64,000 nucleotides of DNA from Branchiostoma lanceolatum (GCF_035083965.1 NC_089724.1:28395435-28459434), one strand, 5' to 3'. Shown: positions 35,562 through 48,609, counted from the stretch's first letter. A program made the numbers and translations. Notes: generated by a model not told the origin, from the letters alone.

Positions 35562-36390
35562 GAATACGTCCTGGCATTGTCACGACCTCTAAGGACTTTG
35601 TTGACACCAAAATATATTTTGTAATCATGGAAAGGAGGGGCGTCCATTGTCGATTGATAACGGTTTGATACAATTGATACTTCATATGAAACGCCGGACT
35701 AGTCCCGTATACTAAGCGAACATTCCATATCTCTGTCTTGTGTGAGTACGGGTAGAACATTTGTCGTACTACATCCATACCATAAAGTGACTCGTTCTAG
35801 GTGTACGTTGAATACACACGTAAAGTCAATCACTGTCTGTATATACACTGTGACAGGAAAGTCGATTGTCCAACTGATCTGCGAGATCTGAATTACATTT
35901 TCGGCAATAATACACCCAGTGTTCTCTCGATTATCGCGCAATTCTTAGAGATCAGCTTAATGTATTGATCGAATATCCTAACGTTAACTATGGAGAATGA
36001 TAGTATATATCTCTATGAATGATCTATGAACGATTGTCCGAAGTTTGCCGATGTTCCCTTGCAAATGTGTGATGAACAAGGACATGTGTTCCTCTGCTCC
36101 AAGAAGTAAGAAGCACTGATCATGATGATGAACTTTGTACATTATCTTTCTTCTTAAAGATTATTGACAAGAACGTCTCAGCATTAAAATGACCCATTCC
36201 TTTCAATGTAATCTTCATGAACAAGATACGTAGTACGTAAGTCTTGTGATTTGTAAAGCCTTTATATGTGCTTCGTAACTACTTGTATTGTTTATTGCAC
36301 TAGTATTGCTCTGTCACCAGGGCCCTTTGTAATAGTCTCTGGCTGTATGCATCTATACATTCAACACAATAAAGCAAATTAAAGTTATCG
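35562..36390 (+). other. 3' UTR of NTase-TPR gene with poly(A) signal
   Basis: There is no coding sequence after the stop. The first canonical AATAAA is at 36368-36373, giving a 3' UTR of about 830 bp. No other feature is seen. Confidence 0.5.
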
Positions 36391-37105
36391 ACAATTTGTA
36401 AGTTTTTACACGGTTTGCGAAATGTTACTTTTAATCTTGTATAAACGGTAAGACTGTCAAAAAACAAAACTCAGAGTCACGAACGGCCCAATTCCGGACA
36501 TCATAGAGATCATAGATCTAGAGTCGCGTAATTCCCACAGGAAGATTAAAGAGGCAGTCCACATCCAGTTGGAATGTGCTGGGATGAACCGTACCGGAGG
36601 TTGGGAGCTGCCCAAGTCCTACTTACCCCTACTCCGCAAGGAGGCGGGGGAGGCAGGACGATCTTCACAAGTCTCGGCCTAGTCTCGTGTTCTCGCGAGA
36701 CTAGGTCACTCCGTGATCAAGTGTACAGACTAGACGTCGACAATTTGGAGGTTAGTATTTACTACCTTTATCAAGTCACTGCTTGAAGAATATTCGTCTA
36801 ACTGTCAATTTCAATTTGTGAAGACTATGTCAAGTATGATTGTAAAGGAAGTTTGGATTTTTAAAATAGTTTCAATATTGATAAAGTAATGGATTTTTTT
36901 AAAGCCCGGTCACACGTTCGCAATTTGAATATATTCTTGGAACAGACGTGCACGTGTCGTATAAAATGTATCTGTCTTCGTATGGAAGGCTGGCTATGAT
37001 CATGTCGGCAGTTGATTTCGTCATAGCCTGCTTGATAACTCGATGACGTACGACAAAATCGTACGACGACCTGTGAGCGCAGCGTTTGAGAAAAGTAGTG
37101 TCTCG
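36391..37105. other. intergenic between convergent genes
   Basis: Separates the 3' ends of the NTase-TPR gene (+) and the BBOX1-like gene (-). A small hairpin 'cctagtctcg...cgagactagg' lies at about 36679-36706. No gene is seen. Confidence 0.45.
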
Positions 37106-40100
37106 TCACTCCTCCTGGATGCCCAGCTCGGCCTGGAGCACGCGCATGCGTGAGTAGGTCTCGTCCCAGTCCACGTACCCGACCTGCAGGTGCCGCTCGC
37201 CCCCCGCCATGCTGAACGCCGTGCGGTCATGCACGATCCGGAGGTTGTCGAACGCCAACATGTCACCTGGAAAAAATGGGTCAAAATTCATTGGCAATAG
37301 CAGTAGGTGCTAAAGAAGTTGCTTTTTTTGTTTCATCATAACTAAGCTATGGTCACGTACAGGATCCGGTGGTTACATCCTCCTCAAAGCAGGGCCGCTG
37401 TCGCTCGGTTCGTTACCTCGCGTAGGGGCCCTGCTATTCCAAGCCGGTATTCTGGCTTCTGGCGACGTCACCACTAAAACAGCTTTCAGCCAATCAGAGC
37501 ACGCTGGGACGCAAAGGACGCTGGGAGGCTATCAACCAATCAGGTTACGGCTTACATCGTTACTTTGGGTTCAGAACAAATTAACCGCCGTTTGTGCCAA
37601 ATAAGGATAGCTCATTAATTATCCATTAGCAACTGTCAGTAATGTCGCCAGAAGCCAGAATTCCGGCTTGGAATAGCAGGGCCCCTACGCGAGGTAACGA
37701 ACCGAGCGATAGCGGCCCTGCTTTGAGGAGGATGGGTGGTTATCGAACGCTAGCAGGTTTCCTGGAAAACATAGGCCAAAAGATGATTAAAGAAAACTAT
37801 AATAGTCCTTGCCAATGGTAGTATTTTCTAAAGAAGTTCTCACATGTTTCATCATAACTATAATAAAGCTTATCAGGCCGTGCTCAAGGACCCTGAGCAT
37901 GATCTGGAGGTTGTCATACGCCAGCATGTCGCCTGAAAAACATGGTTAAAAAATCTTTTAAAGATTGAAATTGAAGATGAAAGTAACTTAGCTTCCTTGC
38001 CAACAACATGGCCTACATCGAAGGTGACAACGTCATAGCGCACCTTCTTTCATCTTGTAGCGGATGCAGTTCTTGGGGTGGCTCAGGATGGTATCGAATG
38101 CCCTCATGGCCCGGTAGAACGGCTTGACCTGGTCCACCGGCACGTCCAGCACGGAGTCACGGGAGTGCTTCCCGCACACCACCTTCTGAACCTCGCCCTT
38201 GTCGCTTACGCTGAAGAGAGAAAAAACGCGTAGTTAAGTTGCCGATTGATCGCAGGAGACGTCAAGACTTGAATACACCCTCTAGTACCACATGTTAAGT
38301 GTATATGCGTCTATATATCTCCTCCGTCGATCAATATCGACTATGCATGACAAAACCCTAATTCACATCAGCCTTACAGCATAGGCGTCTACTGAGAGGA
38401 AATGCACATACAGGCACAATGCTATTGGTCCCCATACCATTTAAATGTATGTCCCATTTCTATGGATAACAGAGTGTAAGACTCAAACAGTAAGAGGTGT
38501 CCCTGATCAGCTAAAAATGAAACAAGGGCACCAGCAGATCTCCAGACAATGGAAAATTATAATGATCCTCTTGATTTCAAACAAAAAGCCCTCCCAATAA
38601 GGTGTGCTCCATAATATAATATTCTTCCCTGTCAGTATCTGTGTGCAAATCAACTCTGCGTCATGATCTTATACATGGAGAACATCTTTATCAATGAACA
38701 ATTATTAATTGATAATTTATCAAGACTGGTCCAGACTCATACTGGCATTTTTCCTACCACGGTACGTGACTTGTAGTAGCGTAGCAACGGTCTCCCCCAG
38801 CTTTAGAGACCTGGCCCAGTACATGTTGAAAATCACGAATCAGTGCTCCCCCAGAAAATAAACGCCGGTGCTCCTGCGAAGGAGCCTAAGATGCATATTC
38901 TTGCCTTGAAAAAGAGGAAGAACGGTAGCTGTTTTCTCACCTGATGATGTGGTGACGTTCCTTCATGTGGTGCTTGGGTAGGGCCTTCCCTATCCTGTGG
39001 AAGTTGACCTTGACCGTCGTGAGGAGTTTGAAGGCATCCGGGTTCTCCTGCTTCAGCTGGTAGGCGGCGTTGAAAGCGTCCACGAGCTCACTAGCGCCCC
39101 CTTCCGACTCTGTCTGCTTGATGCAGTGCATCATCTGTACCTGTATTTTGAGTGACAATGATGAAAACTTTCGGTGACTTTAATGCAATATGTTTTGCAT
39201 AGTATAAAACAAAAGAAAAAACACAAAGTGTGCAAATGTGTGCCTTTGTTTGTTTGTGTGTGTTTGTGTGACTGTGACTGTGCTTATCTGTGTGTGTGCG
39301 TTTGTGTATGCGTGTGTGTGCATGTGTAGGCGCGCGCGCGCGTGTGTGTGTGTGCGTGCTTGCACTAGCGCGTGTGTATATGTGTGTGTGTTTATGTCTG
39401 TTGATGTGTGTGTGTATGTGTTTCTTTGTTCTTGTGTGTGCATGTGTGTTCGTGCGTACTTGTGTGTGTAATTTTGTGTTTCTTATGTGTGTGTGTGCGT
39501 GCGTGTGTATGTATATAACAGTTTGTACATATGGTGTCATGGTGTATTATAAACAAACACACTCACCCCCGGCAGGTAGTTGTAGTACGCCAGGTCCGTG
39601 TGCAGACCGAGTGGAGCGGTGCTCAGGAGAAAGTTACCGTGGATGGGCTTCACTTTCAACATCTGCTCCGCCCTGTGGTGGGGAAGGAAAGACAACTCAC
39701 AACGTGAATGACACAAAATCGATCTACTTAGTTAATGTAAACCAACGGTGAGGTAAATAACAATCATTATTATTCTAAGGGTAGGAAAACACAAAATGCA
39801 CAAACTTTTTCCGACTTCATTTCTTCATAGTTGAAAACTAATTACCTTCGCCGAGAAGGTTATGCAGAGGGTAGCGTTTGTTTGTCTGTTTGTCTGTCTG
39901 TTTGTTTGTTTGTAGTGGCACAGAATAACTCAAGAACGCCTTGACGGATTGTCTTGGTATTTGGTATGTTGGTAGGTTTTGATGAGACCTAAAAACGATT
40001 AGATTTTGGGCCCCCTAGCGGCTTCTTACGGTACTGCAGCGGAACTTCCTGGTTTGATATCTCGTGTTTTGGACATGCTATGGAAGTTATTTTTGAGTGG

Positions 40101-43100
40101 TAGATAGATCTTTAAACAGAGAGTAAGTGGTGTGGGTTTGGGCCCCCTAGCGGCTTTTTTGGAACTGCAGGAGCAGGTTTTGCGTCTGACTCTGAAAGGG
40201 AATAACTCAAGAAGGGCTTGATGGATGGTAATGATTTTTGGTAGGTAGATAGCTTGAGTGATGATGTACATGATTAGACACATCTTATGCAAATCAGTAT
40301 CTAATTTGCATAATTAATGAGGAAAGTTTATACATCCGCCAAATTCCATGATAGGACTCTGAAACATGTGACAGATGTAACTGAGGAAGAGAGAAATATT
40401 AATTGATATGAACTATGCAAATGAAGACCTCATTTGCATAATTAATGAGGAAATACTATAACAAGATGGGCTTGATGGATGGTCATTATTTTTGGTATGT
40501 AGATAGCTTGTGTGATGCTTAGTATGATTGGACAATAATTATGAAAATCAGATTCTAATTTGCATAATTAATGAGGCAACTTTAAAAATCCACTTTGTTC
40601 CATGATATGACTATTCAAATTGTAACTGAGGAAGAGAGAAATGTTTATAGATAGAAAATATGCTAATGTGGGCTAATTTGCATACTTAATGAGTAACTTC
40701 TCTAATTCCACACTGGCAAATGACGGCAATTTCATGGATTCAATCCTTTTTTTTGGCATCGGGACGTTATGTGAATGTAAAAATCGTTGAATCAAATTAT
40801 GCTAATAAGGGCCTCATTTGCATAATTAATGAAAATATCAGCATAACCTTCTTTGTTGAGCTCATAATTTGTTAAGCTCATACTTTGGACATGTTATATT
40901 TTAAGACAATCAACTGGTATGATTTACAATTGATGAGAAACACTCCTAATACATCAGTCATAAAGGTTAAAATCATTTGGCGAAGGTATGAGGTCGTGGA
41001 ACTCTAGTTGTTTATTCACTCTGTCATCTTTACCCAGGGTAGCCCTGCTAAGTGATTAAAACTGCTTTACAAAGGGGCCCTGCGTTACATAAAATAATGT
41101 ACGTACATGTATTAGTAATAATACAAACACAAAATATAAAATACAAAAATAGTAATAATGATCATAATGAAAACAATGAAGGTAATGATAACAATAGTAA
41201 ATAAATGATGACAATCATAATACAAATCATAATACAAATCATAATACAAATCAAATCATAATTCAATCCGTTCCTTGTCGTCATTGAGGGGTCAGAGGTC
41301 AGACCAGGTGTTACATTTGTTTTTAAAGACAGACATGGATGTAGAAGTCTTTATAGATTGGACAATGGTCACCGCTGATGGTGTTTTTGGGGTGCCTGGA
41401 AAATATGTATTGAATCGGAATCGATGAAAGAAATTAAAGGAAAATGTTGAGAGAGAAAAAGAAGAAAGATAGAGTGTGACGCCCACCCTAAAAAGGTCAT
41501 TTTGGGAAACGCCACCCGATTGGCCAGCTCCTGAAACTTCCCGACCTGACGTGGCACGTTCTGCACCAGAACGAGGCCGATGGTGTCCAGTAGGAACAGG
41601 AAGTCGTACAAGGCTCGGTCGTCTGTCAAAAGCGCGGGAAAATCAGCAGTGGGCAGGTTTGTGAAGAGTTCAGCCCCCCACAGCTGCTTCTGAAACAATA
41701 AAGAAGAGAAGAAAAAAATATAGATTTTGTTTGCCCATATTGAGCACAGGTGGTGTCCCTGTGGTGTAGTGGTCTGCGCTTCTGTTACTTACCACATCTG
41801 GTTCTGATTACTTGAAACCAGAAGGCCCGAGTTCAACTCCCGGGTAGGACACCTCTGGACAAGAGGCGCATCGAGTCATACCAAAGACTTTATGAAAATG
41901 GTAAAACTTATGAAACAGTATGGAAGTTAAACACACTCCACTGCCAGTGGACTAGCCTCCAGCTGCAGTGATTTCACCACAGTGTGGCCCAGGGCTATGA
42001 AACTGAGATGGGCACCGCCCTATACATCTTATGGTGTGGGAGGATTTTAACCTTTTAACCTAATATTGAGCACAAAGTGTAAATCTTGAGATGTTCGCGG
42101 TGAGTTTCCTTTACGCGGTTTTCTCCACCTCGAGTTCAAGACACCACGAATATGCGTTTTCAATGTTTTTCTGCTGTGCTACAGAATTATTTCAACCGTG
42201 AACTTGAAACATAGCGAAAGTCCTTTTTTTTTCTCTTCTGGCACGAAATGACGTCCCTGCGAAAATGAATTGATTTACAGTATATTTACTTCAGCTTCCA
42301 CAGCTCAGCTTCTATGTAAGAAACATTACACAGTTTAATTTTTTTCAGTGCAAACTCACATAGCATAGAGAATTCGATTTAAAAACAGTGTTGCATTGTT
42401 GGAATACACCGACCATACACCAGGCAAAATCAAGAGAGATGTGTGTGCACATGTTAGTGCACCAACAGCTTGTGAAGAGATTATCTTTTTCTTTTCTTTC
42501 TTGGGCCAGTGTGTTTTCCAAAGTGCAAGTCTATCGTCGCTTTATTTGACTCGCTAATCTAAGCATATAACGTCGTTAGGATGACAAAACTAGCATATAA
42601 AACAAAGGGTGGGGTGTCCATGTGGTGTAGTGGTCTGCGCCTTCTGCCTCTCACCACATCTGGTTCAAATTAATTGGACCAGAAGGACGGGGGTTCAAGC
42701 CCCAGGTAGGACACCTCTGGACAAGAGGCGCATTGAGTCATACCAAAGACTTTATAAAAATGGTACATACTTCTGAAGCAATATGGAAGTTAAACACACT
42801 TCACTGATTGCACCACAGTGTGGCCCAGGGCTATTAAACGGAGATGGGCACCGCCCTATACATCAATAATGGTGTGGGAGGATTTTAACTAAACTAACTA
42901 AAACAAAGGGCAATGCGACAAAACGACGACGACACAGCGAGAAATAGTTGTTCCTTTACCTTTCTCCTCCATCGCTGCTCCCTGTCCGCCCTGGCCCGTG
43001 GACTGAAGCATCGGTCCCGCAGCCACTGCCAGTCGTACTGGCTCCGGTGTCCGTCGGGCCACGTCACGTACAGACTGCTCCCTCTATCTGAAAGGACACT

Positions 43101-45698
43101 CAGTGGTAACATGTTGGAACAATGTTAGATATCATGACCACCCCATTAGAGTCCATTCCAAGTCACCAAAAGGGTTGATATTGTCATCATTTAAAACTGT
43201 TTTTAATTCTTTGTAATTATTTGCCCAGGAAATTTCATAGTTTGGAAATAATGTGAAAGTCATTTCAACTTTATAATCATTTGCCCGGCTGTGTAAAACT
43301 TTGGAAATCTTTATAATGTGGAATATGGTATTTATAATAGTTTCTAAATAGTGGTTACAGCATCCCACCATTTTCTACCATTTTTTGTAACATTTTGTAA
43401 ATGGGTCAGTGGGCTGTGAAGAAAGCAATTCACACATCTTTGCGAATTATGCTTGGGCGCCATGCATAGATGGCTTGACACAAAGGACCTAACAGTGTCC
43501 AGCAGTGACGTCTAAAAATATACAAATGCAGACAATAGGGCTGGATTAGCACCTACTTTTATGGGCCAATTACCCTAATCCACTATTTAGAAAGTTTTGT
43601 AAATATTTCTCTATATTTCGAAATTAAGAGAAATCACATACTATTTGCAAATTATTCTAAATAAAGATGTTCTTGTCCCTTTAAAAATGTTTCTAAAACA
43701 TCCAATTGGACTCAAATAAATTCAAATTTTCATATTCAATTTTTTGGAAAATTAAGAATTATTGTGACTTAGATATTCTTTTATTCAAATTATTTCAAAC
43801 TAATTACAAATATCATTTAAAATCCCTTGTGGTGATTTGGAATGGACTCTATATAATCTAGTCTTCGCCCAGCCGTGGTGACTCTGGGAGGGCGGATTTG
43901 CTTGTATATTATGGAATGAAGACCTCAGTTATTGTACATTTTTGCCACACTGGCTAGGTACAGGTCACAACATAACAAAACCTGTTGAACAGATACAGCT
44001 AACAGATACAAATGAAACTAACCATCATTAGATAGATTCAACTTTTCCTCGCTTGTCAGTTATAGTAGATATAAAAGAACATGTTTGTTTCTCGATGGAA
44101 GGTTTGTCTACTTGCATTAGGGATATTAATTTTTCTACAGTATTTAAATAGAGAAATAGGTATTGTACAAGCCTATACAGTTCATTACTATGTTTTTATA
44201 CAACCTACATTTTGTTACAAAATGGAATTCGTCCTCTATTCAGAATTACAACATTTACATAATCTGGAGGCCGTGCGGGTATGTCTTCCGGTTTACATGT
44301 GTATATGAAAAGAGTCGCCACGGCTAGTACTCACCGGCTCGCGTTCCATTCGTGGGATCACGAATATGCAAATTAGATCACGCCTAATTTGCATACTTGT
44401 GATCCCACGAATGGAACGGCGACCTACTCACCAGGCTACCCAACCCACCATTAGTTGACACTCGCAGCGTCACAGACGTGCACACGTGAAAGATACATAA
44501 ACTTTCACTCACAGATTTTAATATGGCACGAACTTTGCTTAGTCCCTCCCTTACTCGCCAGGGGGCGCAAGCGGGCATTAGCCCAGGCCAGCGCCCTTTT
44601 CTTCAATCAGTTGTGTGTGGTTTCTATTCCATATTGTGCGCGCAGCTGATGTGGCTTTATGATATTTCTTCAGTTACTCGAACAAAACGAGCCTTACCAA
44701 AACTGACAGAAATCACGTGCACGTATCTGCTTGGAGACTACGAAAGTCTACGTGACTAAGTTCCATATGCACAAAATAGAGTCCGGCTATTTTGCCCACC
44801 ATACTCTGTCACCGACAGGTACTTTGACATTCTTCAATGATGAAAGTCAATCGCCAAAGGCTGTATCTTGTTCAACGTGGTCTGTTGATAAACAATAAGG
44901 CGAGCCTACTTCAGTGGGAACTCACCTTGTACGCCTGCGCGGACGGGAGCGACGTCCAGGTCTAGCTCTGACGTCAGAACCAAACGTTTGTTTAGGTCAG
45001 CCTGGAAACACTCCGCGCACTGTCGGGACAGAACAGCATAGAAGAAGAACACTTCTTAGAAAATGTCTGTTCCTTCCTAAGAAGAGCCCATCACTAATAG
45101 TATTTTCTTAATTGTCTACTTAATTTATGGCGTCGTGTTGGCCTAACGGTTAGGGCGTTTGGGGCCCTGTCATGCCACCGATGTAGTGCCCTTCGGAAAG
45201 GCACACATGACTTTCCTCACTCCACCCAGGTGTAAAAATGGGTACCTGGTTTAGGGGAGTAAAAGATGGTGGAAGGAGAGGTTTCGGCTCCGCCTTCCAA
45301 TACTGTGCCCTAGATACTGTGGATAACAACCCACTGCCCCTACGGCCTCAAAAATGATACGGGACTAATTTTACCTACTCAAATATACATTGTTTTGTAC
45401 ACAAGAATGTCCAGAGTTAACCCTCTTTACAACAGCTTCGATATGTTGACATATCCACAACTTTACCTCAAATTAACTATAGAGGGTTCGTGTTTTTCAC
45501 CCGTAGGGTTCCGCCTGCTACAAAATTAAGATTCCCAATGCCTTGACAAGAGTATATGAATGTATGGAACCTACCACTCTCTTTTAGACTCACCTGACAG
45601 TTGTCCCTAAGCCAGATGTACGGGAACCTATCCACCCCTCCCGCGGACCATTCCACTTCCACCGCCTCCGAAGAACTGTCCAAGGTGGCTCTCTCCAT
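37106..45698 (-). CDS. BBOX1: gamma-butyrobetaine dioxygenase (8 exons, 387 aa)
   Basis: Exons in coding order are 45594-45698, 44926-45019, 42960-43087, 41487-41689, 39567-39672, 38941-39140, 38044-38210 and 37106-37266. All junctions are GT/AG and the phases close (0,1,0,2,0,2,1). The sum is exactly 387 codons plus stop, the length of human BBOX1. This Fe(II)/2-oxoglutarate oxygenase hydroxylates gamma-butyrobetaine to L-carnitine, the last step of carnitine synthesis, in the cytosol. Seen here: the N-terminal zinc ligands C34, C36, C39 and H80, the iron ligands H201xD203 (LHTD), and the distal H347 in IVHDR. There is no mitochondrial presequence, which argues against trimethyllysine dioxygenase. 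Introns contain SINEs, a hAT-like MITE, a TA-flanked MITE and relict copies of the last exon. Confidence 0.94.
37345..37940 (-). pseudogene. two relict copies of BBOX1 exon 8
   Basis: Copy A is split by a MITE: joining 37351-37375 to 37743-37766 gives 'atccggtggttatcgaacgc', aligning with exon 8 'atccggaggttgtcgaacgc'. It keeps the acceptor and a start resembling GNLLAFDN. Copy B, at about 37880-37936, starts GDMLAYDNLQI after an acceptor and then diverges. The intron sequence just upstream of each acceptor is also shared ('cttgccaa', 'ctaaagaagtt', 'tttcatcataact'), so a unit of about 220 bp was duplicated. Both copies are truncated and lack the rest of exon 8. Confidence 0.8.
37376..37734. 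mobile_element. hAT-like MITE, copy 3 (in BBOX1 last intron)
   Basis: 359 bp with long (~95 bp) terminal inverted repeats starting CATCCTCCTCAAAGCAGGGC and an exact 8-bp target duplication GGTGGTTA at 37368-37375 and 37735-37742. The interior matches the 10.5 and 16.9 kb copies ('tggcgacgtcaccac', 'cagccaatcag', 'agctcattaattat'). Those two copies have only short inverted ends, so this one shows the intact termini of a related subfamily. Confidence 0.93.
39240..39520. repeat. TG-rich low-complexity tract (BBOX1 intron)
   Basis: Degenerate (TG)n with a short (CG)n core at 39329-39340. It yields long spurious ORFs on both strands. Confidence 0.95.
39843..41010. mobile_element. dispersed repeat with 'accttcgcc' ends (BBOX1 intron)
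   Basis: Begins 'accttcgccgagaaggttat' and ends 'tttggcgaaggtatgaggtc...gaactctagtt'. The interior consists of monomers with 'ggatggtnatnatttttggta' and 'tttgcataattaatgagg'. The same terminal phrase occurs at 2338-2368 and 59511-59541, so this is a recurrent family. Confidence 0.7.
41200..41265. repeat. 'aaatcataatac' microsatellite
   Basis: Four tandem 12-bp AT-rich units in a longer A/T-rich tract. Confidence 0.85.
41752..42066 (+). mobile_element. tRNA-derived SINE, copy 1
   Basis: tRNA-like head with matching ends 'gtgtccc' and 'aggacacc', A-box TGTGGTGTAGTGGTC, a long variable-arm-like insert and B-box GAGTTCAACTCC. A body follows: 'ctctggacaagaggcgcat', 'gagtcataccaaagacttta', 'agatgggcaccgccctatac'. 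It lies in a BBOX1 intron, antisense to the gene. Confidence 0.88.
42608..42895 (+). mobile_element. tRNA-derived SINE, copy 2
   Basis: Same family and orientation as the copy 850 bp upstream, with a better B-box GGTTCAAGCCCC and a deletion in the body. The acceptor-like stem GTGTCC/GGACAC and long variable region recall a class II tRNA (Ser/Leu type). The SINE body shows it is not a functional tRNA. Confidence 0.88.
43149..43849. mobile_element. TA-flanked MITE, ~701 bp (BBOX1 intron)
   Basis: Termini GAGTCCATTCCAAGTCACCA and TGGTGATTTGGAATGGACTC are imperfect inverted repeats, followed by further AT-rich inverted similarity. TA flanks both ends (43147-43148, 43850-43851). Consistent with a Tc1/mariner-type MITE without coding capacity. 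Confidence 0.82.
44342..44418. repeat. 34-bp-arm palindrome
   Basis: Arms 'cgttccattcgtgggatcac' + 'gaatatgcaaatta' and the mirror copy are separated by 9 nt. It can form a cruciform or hairpin. Each arm contains an octamer-like ATGCAAAT. Confidence 0.85.
45128..45350 (+). mobile_element. deuterostome-type SINE fragment
   Basis: A-box-like 'tggcctaacggttagggcg' is followed by 'agtgcccttcggaaaggcac', 'ctcactccacccaggtgt' and 'tgggtacctggtt', phrases common in tRNA-derived SINEs of this group. No clear B-box was seen. Confidence 0.7.
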
Positions 45699-48609
45699 CT
45701 TAGCCGGCTAGTCAGTCCGTAAAGAGCTGAAATATAACAAAAGTTTCAGTCGAACCTCGCTAGTATTACCTAGCACTGGAACATGGCCGACCCAAGTTCT
45801 AAAGTAGCGCGTAGGTAACCGCAGATCGGACTTTGACCGACCGTGGCATGCGAGGGTGGGTCGACGCACCCTTATTTTATTATGTAAACTATAGATAATG
45901 TATTATGCCACAGTTACGTGAGGTCACCACGCTAATAATGACTCCGCCCATTCCGCTAGACGGCGATCGCGCTGCGCTCTCGCCGCGCTCTCGCCGCGCT
46001 CTCGCCGCGCTCTCGCCGCGCTCTCGCCGCGCTCTCGCTGCGACCTAGATAGAATTTTCTAATCCTTGATCATCGATTTCATAATTGGCATATCATGCAA
46101 AATGTAAAAATATTGCTAAAAAGACGACAGTGTACAAAGATCCGTTTTTTTTATGCAGGGAAATCTTTATTGAAATTGCATGAAAATGTATAAATTTGTT
46201 GAGCGCTCCGTTGAATTTGAGGTCGCAGAGAGGTAACATATAACATATTACAATGTTGAGCTAGTGTAAGTCAGGACGTTAAGACATCGTCCACTGTTCC
46301 TTGTACTTATCGAAAAGAGCTAGTGGAGTTTCCCCGGTACAATGAACCCGACTATTGTGAATACTAAAATAGCTTATGTCAGCTTTGTCACGACTAGTTG
46401 AAAAATAGTTCTTCATTGAGTTAAACTGGTCAGAGATCACTTTCCACTTCCCATTACAATGACAGAACCCCCCCCCCCCGACACACTCACACACAATAGC
46501 TGAAAAAGAGAATACAATCAAAACCTTCAAGTAAACTTCAAACCACAATTGATGTACCTTAACGACCATGCGTCATCTGGGTGATTTTTAAAGCACCATT
46601 ACTTGTTGAGTTATGCTGTATATTCACACACACTGGTACAGCGGAAATTGACAGGGAAAATGTAACTCGGTCACTGGTGGGGAAACGCCACCTAGCTGGA
46701 TGCTACAGTACGACAGGCCGGCGCAGGTGATACAGGCAGATGATGAGATCAGCACCAAGGACATCACCCATCTTTGTCTTTTATGATTTTTTTTCGGGCT
46801 CGAGAGCAGGTATCGTTGTTTGCTTTGTAAATTTCAGTAATAGTATGAGTTTTAGAGCCACAATGGAATCAATGTATTCCATCAACTGGTCAGTCATTTG
46901 TTTCATCATAATATATATGAAGTCATTGTTGATCCTCTCCTGCGCGCAAAGGATTATACTTTAGGCCACACCAAGTTAATTTTATGGATGACATCCGCGC
47001 GCGCATTGATTTTCGCCTGTTCTCAAAAAAAAAAAAAAATCCGAAGCGGCTCCGAAACTTGTAGACTCATACTGCCGCAAAGGGGCAGCATTGAGCCGGC
47101 TTGTCGTGATACACTATATACACTCACATTGTCTAACACAACTGTTATGTATGTGACTAGGAGCGATTTGAAGAGGGCGCCGCCCCTCATGAGACCAGTA
47201 GTATTTTGTTAATGATATGACAACACTTAACACGTTATCATTGTACATGTCTGTATTAAACTAAATGATATTATCTCTGGCCGGGTTGCCTACAGAGTTT
47301 GATGTTTTGCTCTGACTGAAGGCGTAATGTTGTGTACACAGCCGAACACATTTTGTTTTGTTTTTCTTTGAACGGCTAAATGTTACATATGGGTCTTTAA
47401 ACCAGGCATCATCCATGTTAAAAGCACTTTGATATGAGCTTATAATTCCAACAAATAAAGACTAGTTTGTTTGTTACACTGTGTTCTGTGGTTTAATTCG
47501 CAATACCAGCTATGTAGTCTTCCGGTTTATCATCTTTTTTTTTTTTGCTTGATTTTTTTTTTCGCTCTCTCGCATTTGTTTTGGGGACTCCAGAGGATGT
47601 CATCCATAAAATTGAGATGGTGTGGCCTTAGGGAGAAACGAAATTTCTGTTCACAATCCGCGAGAGAATGTAGTCCGTCCATTCCATGAACTTCGGGCGG
47701 ATGACTTTCGTGATGACAGTTTGTCGCTTTTGGTAATAGGATGAGTATACTAACAATATTCCAATTCATAGTTAATTACAAGCTTCCGTTCTTTGCTTAT
47801 TTACAATATTAAAGGTGTCATAATGGTGACACATTACCAGGTTTTCACAGCCACAACCCGATTGTTACTCTTGTGCTCATCCGCGGTAGAACAGGAATGA
47901 TGAAGCATAAGTTGCAGCGAGAAAACGCGGACATCTTTTTATATGTATTCTTAGTGGTCAACTAGATCATCTCATGCTTTCAACAAACGATCGTCAAGTC
48001 TAAATAGAAGTTTTTATTTTATAAATGAGCCGACACAATATTTGTTTTGGACGATTTCTTTCATTTCTAACTGAAAAAACTCAGGGTCATTCCTCCCAGC
48101 GTTCGATTTTTCCTGTTTACGCCGGTTGCCATGGACACGGGTTCCACACAGATGACAAGTTCGAGTCCGAGAACTAGGTGAGGAAGTTTGTTCTCTCCTG
48201 TTTAGACGAGAAAAATAGATTGAAAGAACCTGGAAAAAGCTAAAATCTTCGTTTAATTCTACGTTTAGTTGTTGTGTACATGCCACGAAAGACTCTAGAG
48301 CTTCAAAAAGCGCTTATTTTGTAGCTAAACTAAGTAGAGACAAGTTCATGTGGCGCTCCGTAAGGTTGGCTAGGATTCAAGGTCACCAAAGTTTGTAAGG
48401 ACAATTTCGCACTCAACAGAAAAGACAGAAGTTTTAGTTGTTCTTAGGAATATATCTATAAACCGACAAATGTATTGTTGTTGCCGAGTAAACCAGAGAC
48501 TCTGTGAGATACATTCAAACGTTGTTTGTTTTGATGACCTCTGTAGGTCTGACGTTCTGAGAAGTCGAGAATTCTGAAGTCTGCACGACTGTGTCGACGT
48601 GACGAAAAA
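45699..48609. other. intergenic between divergent genes
   Basis: Lies between the start codons of the BBOX1-like (-) and coiled-coil (+) genes, so it should contain both promoters. It holds an 11-bp tandem repeat 'ctctcgccgcg' (six copies, 45977-46042), a C-run near 46469 and an A-run near 47026. No further gene is supported. Short ORFs at 47471-48286 lie on both strands. Confidence 0.45.

Noticed and set aside
39091-39751. Cys/Val-rich and Thr/His-rich ORFs over the TG tract
   Set aside because: Low-complexity translation of (TG)n/(CA)n in a BBOX1 intron.
41752-41860. Functional class II tRNA gene
   Set aside because: A and B boxes are present but the sequence continues into a shared SINE body and occurs twice with the same tail.
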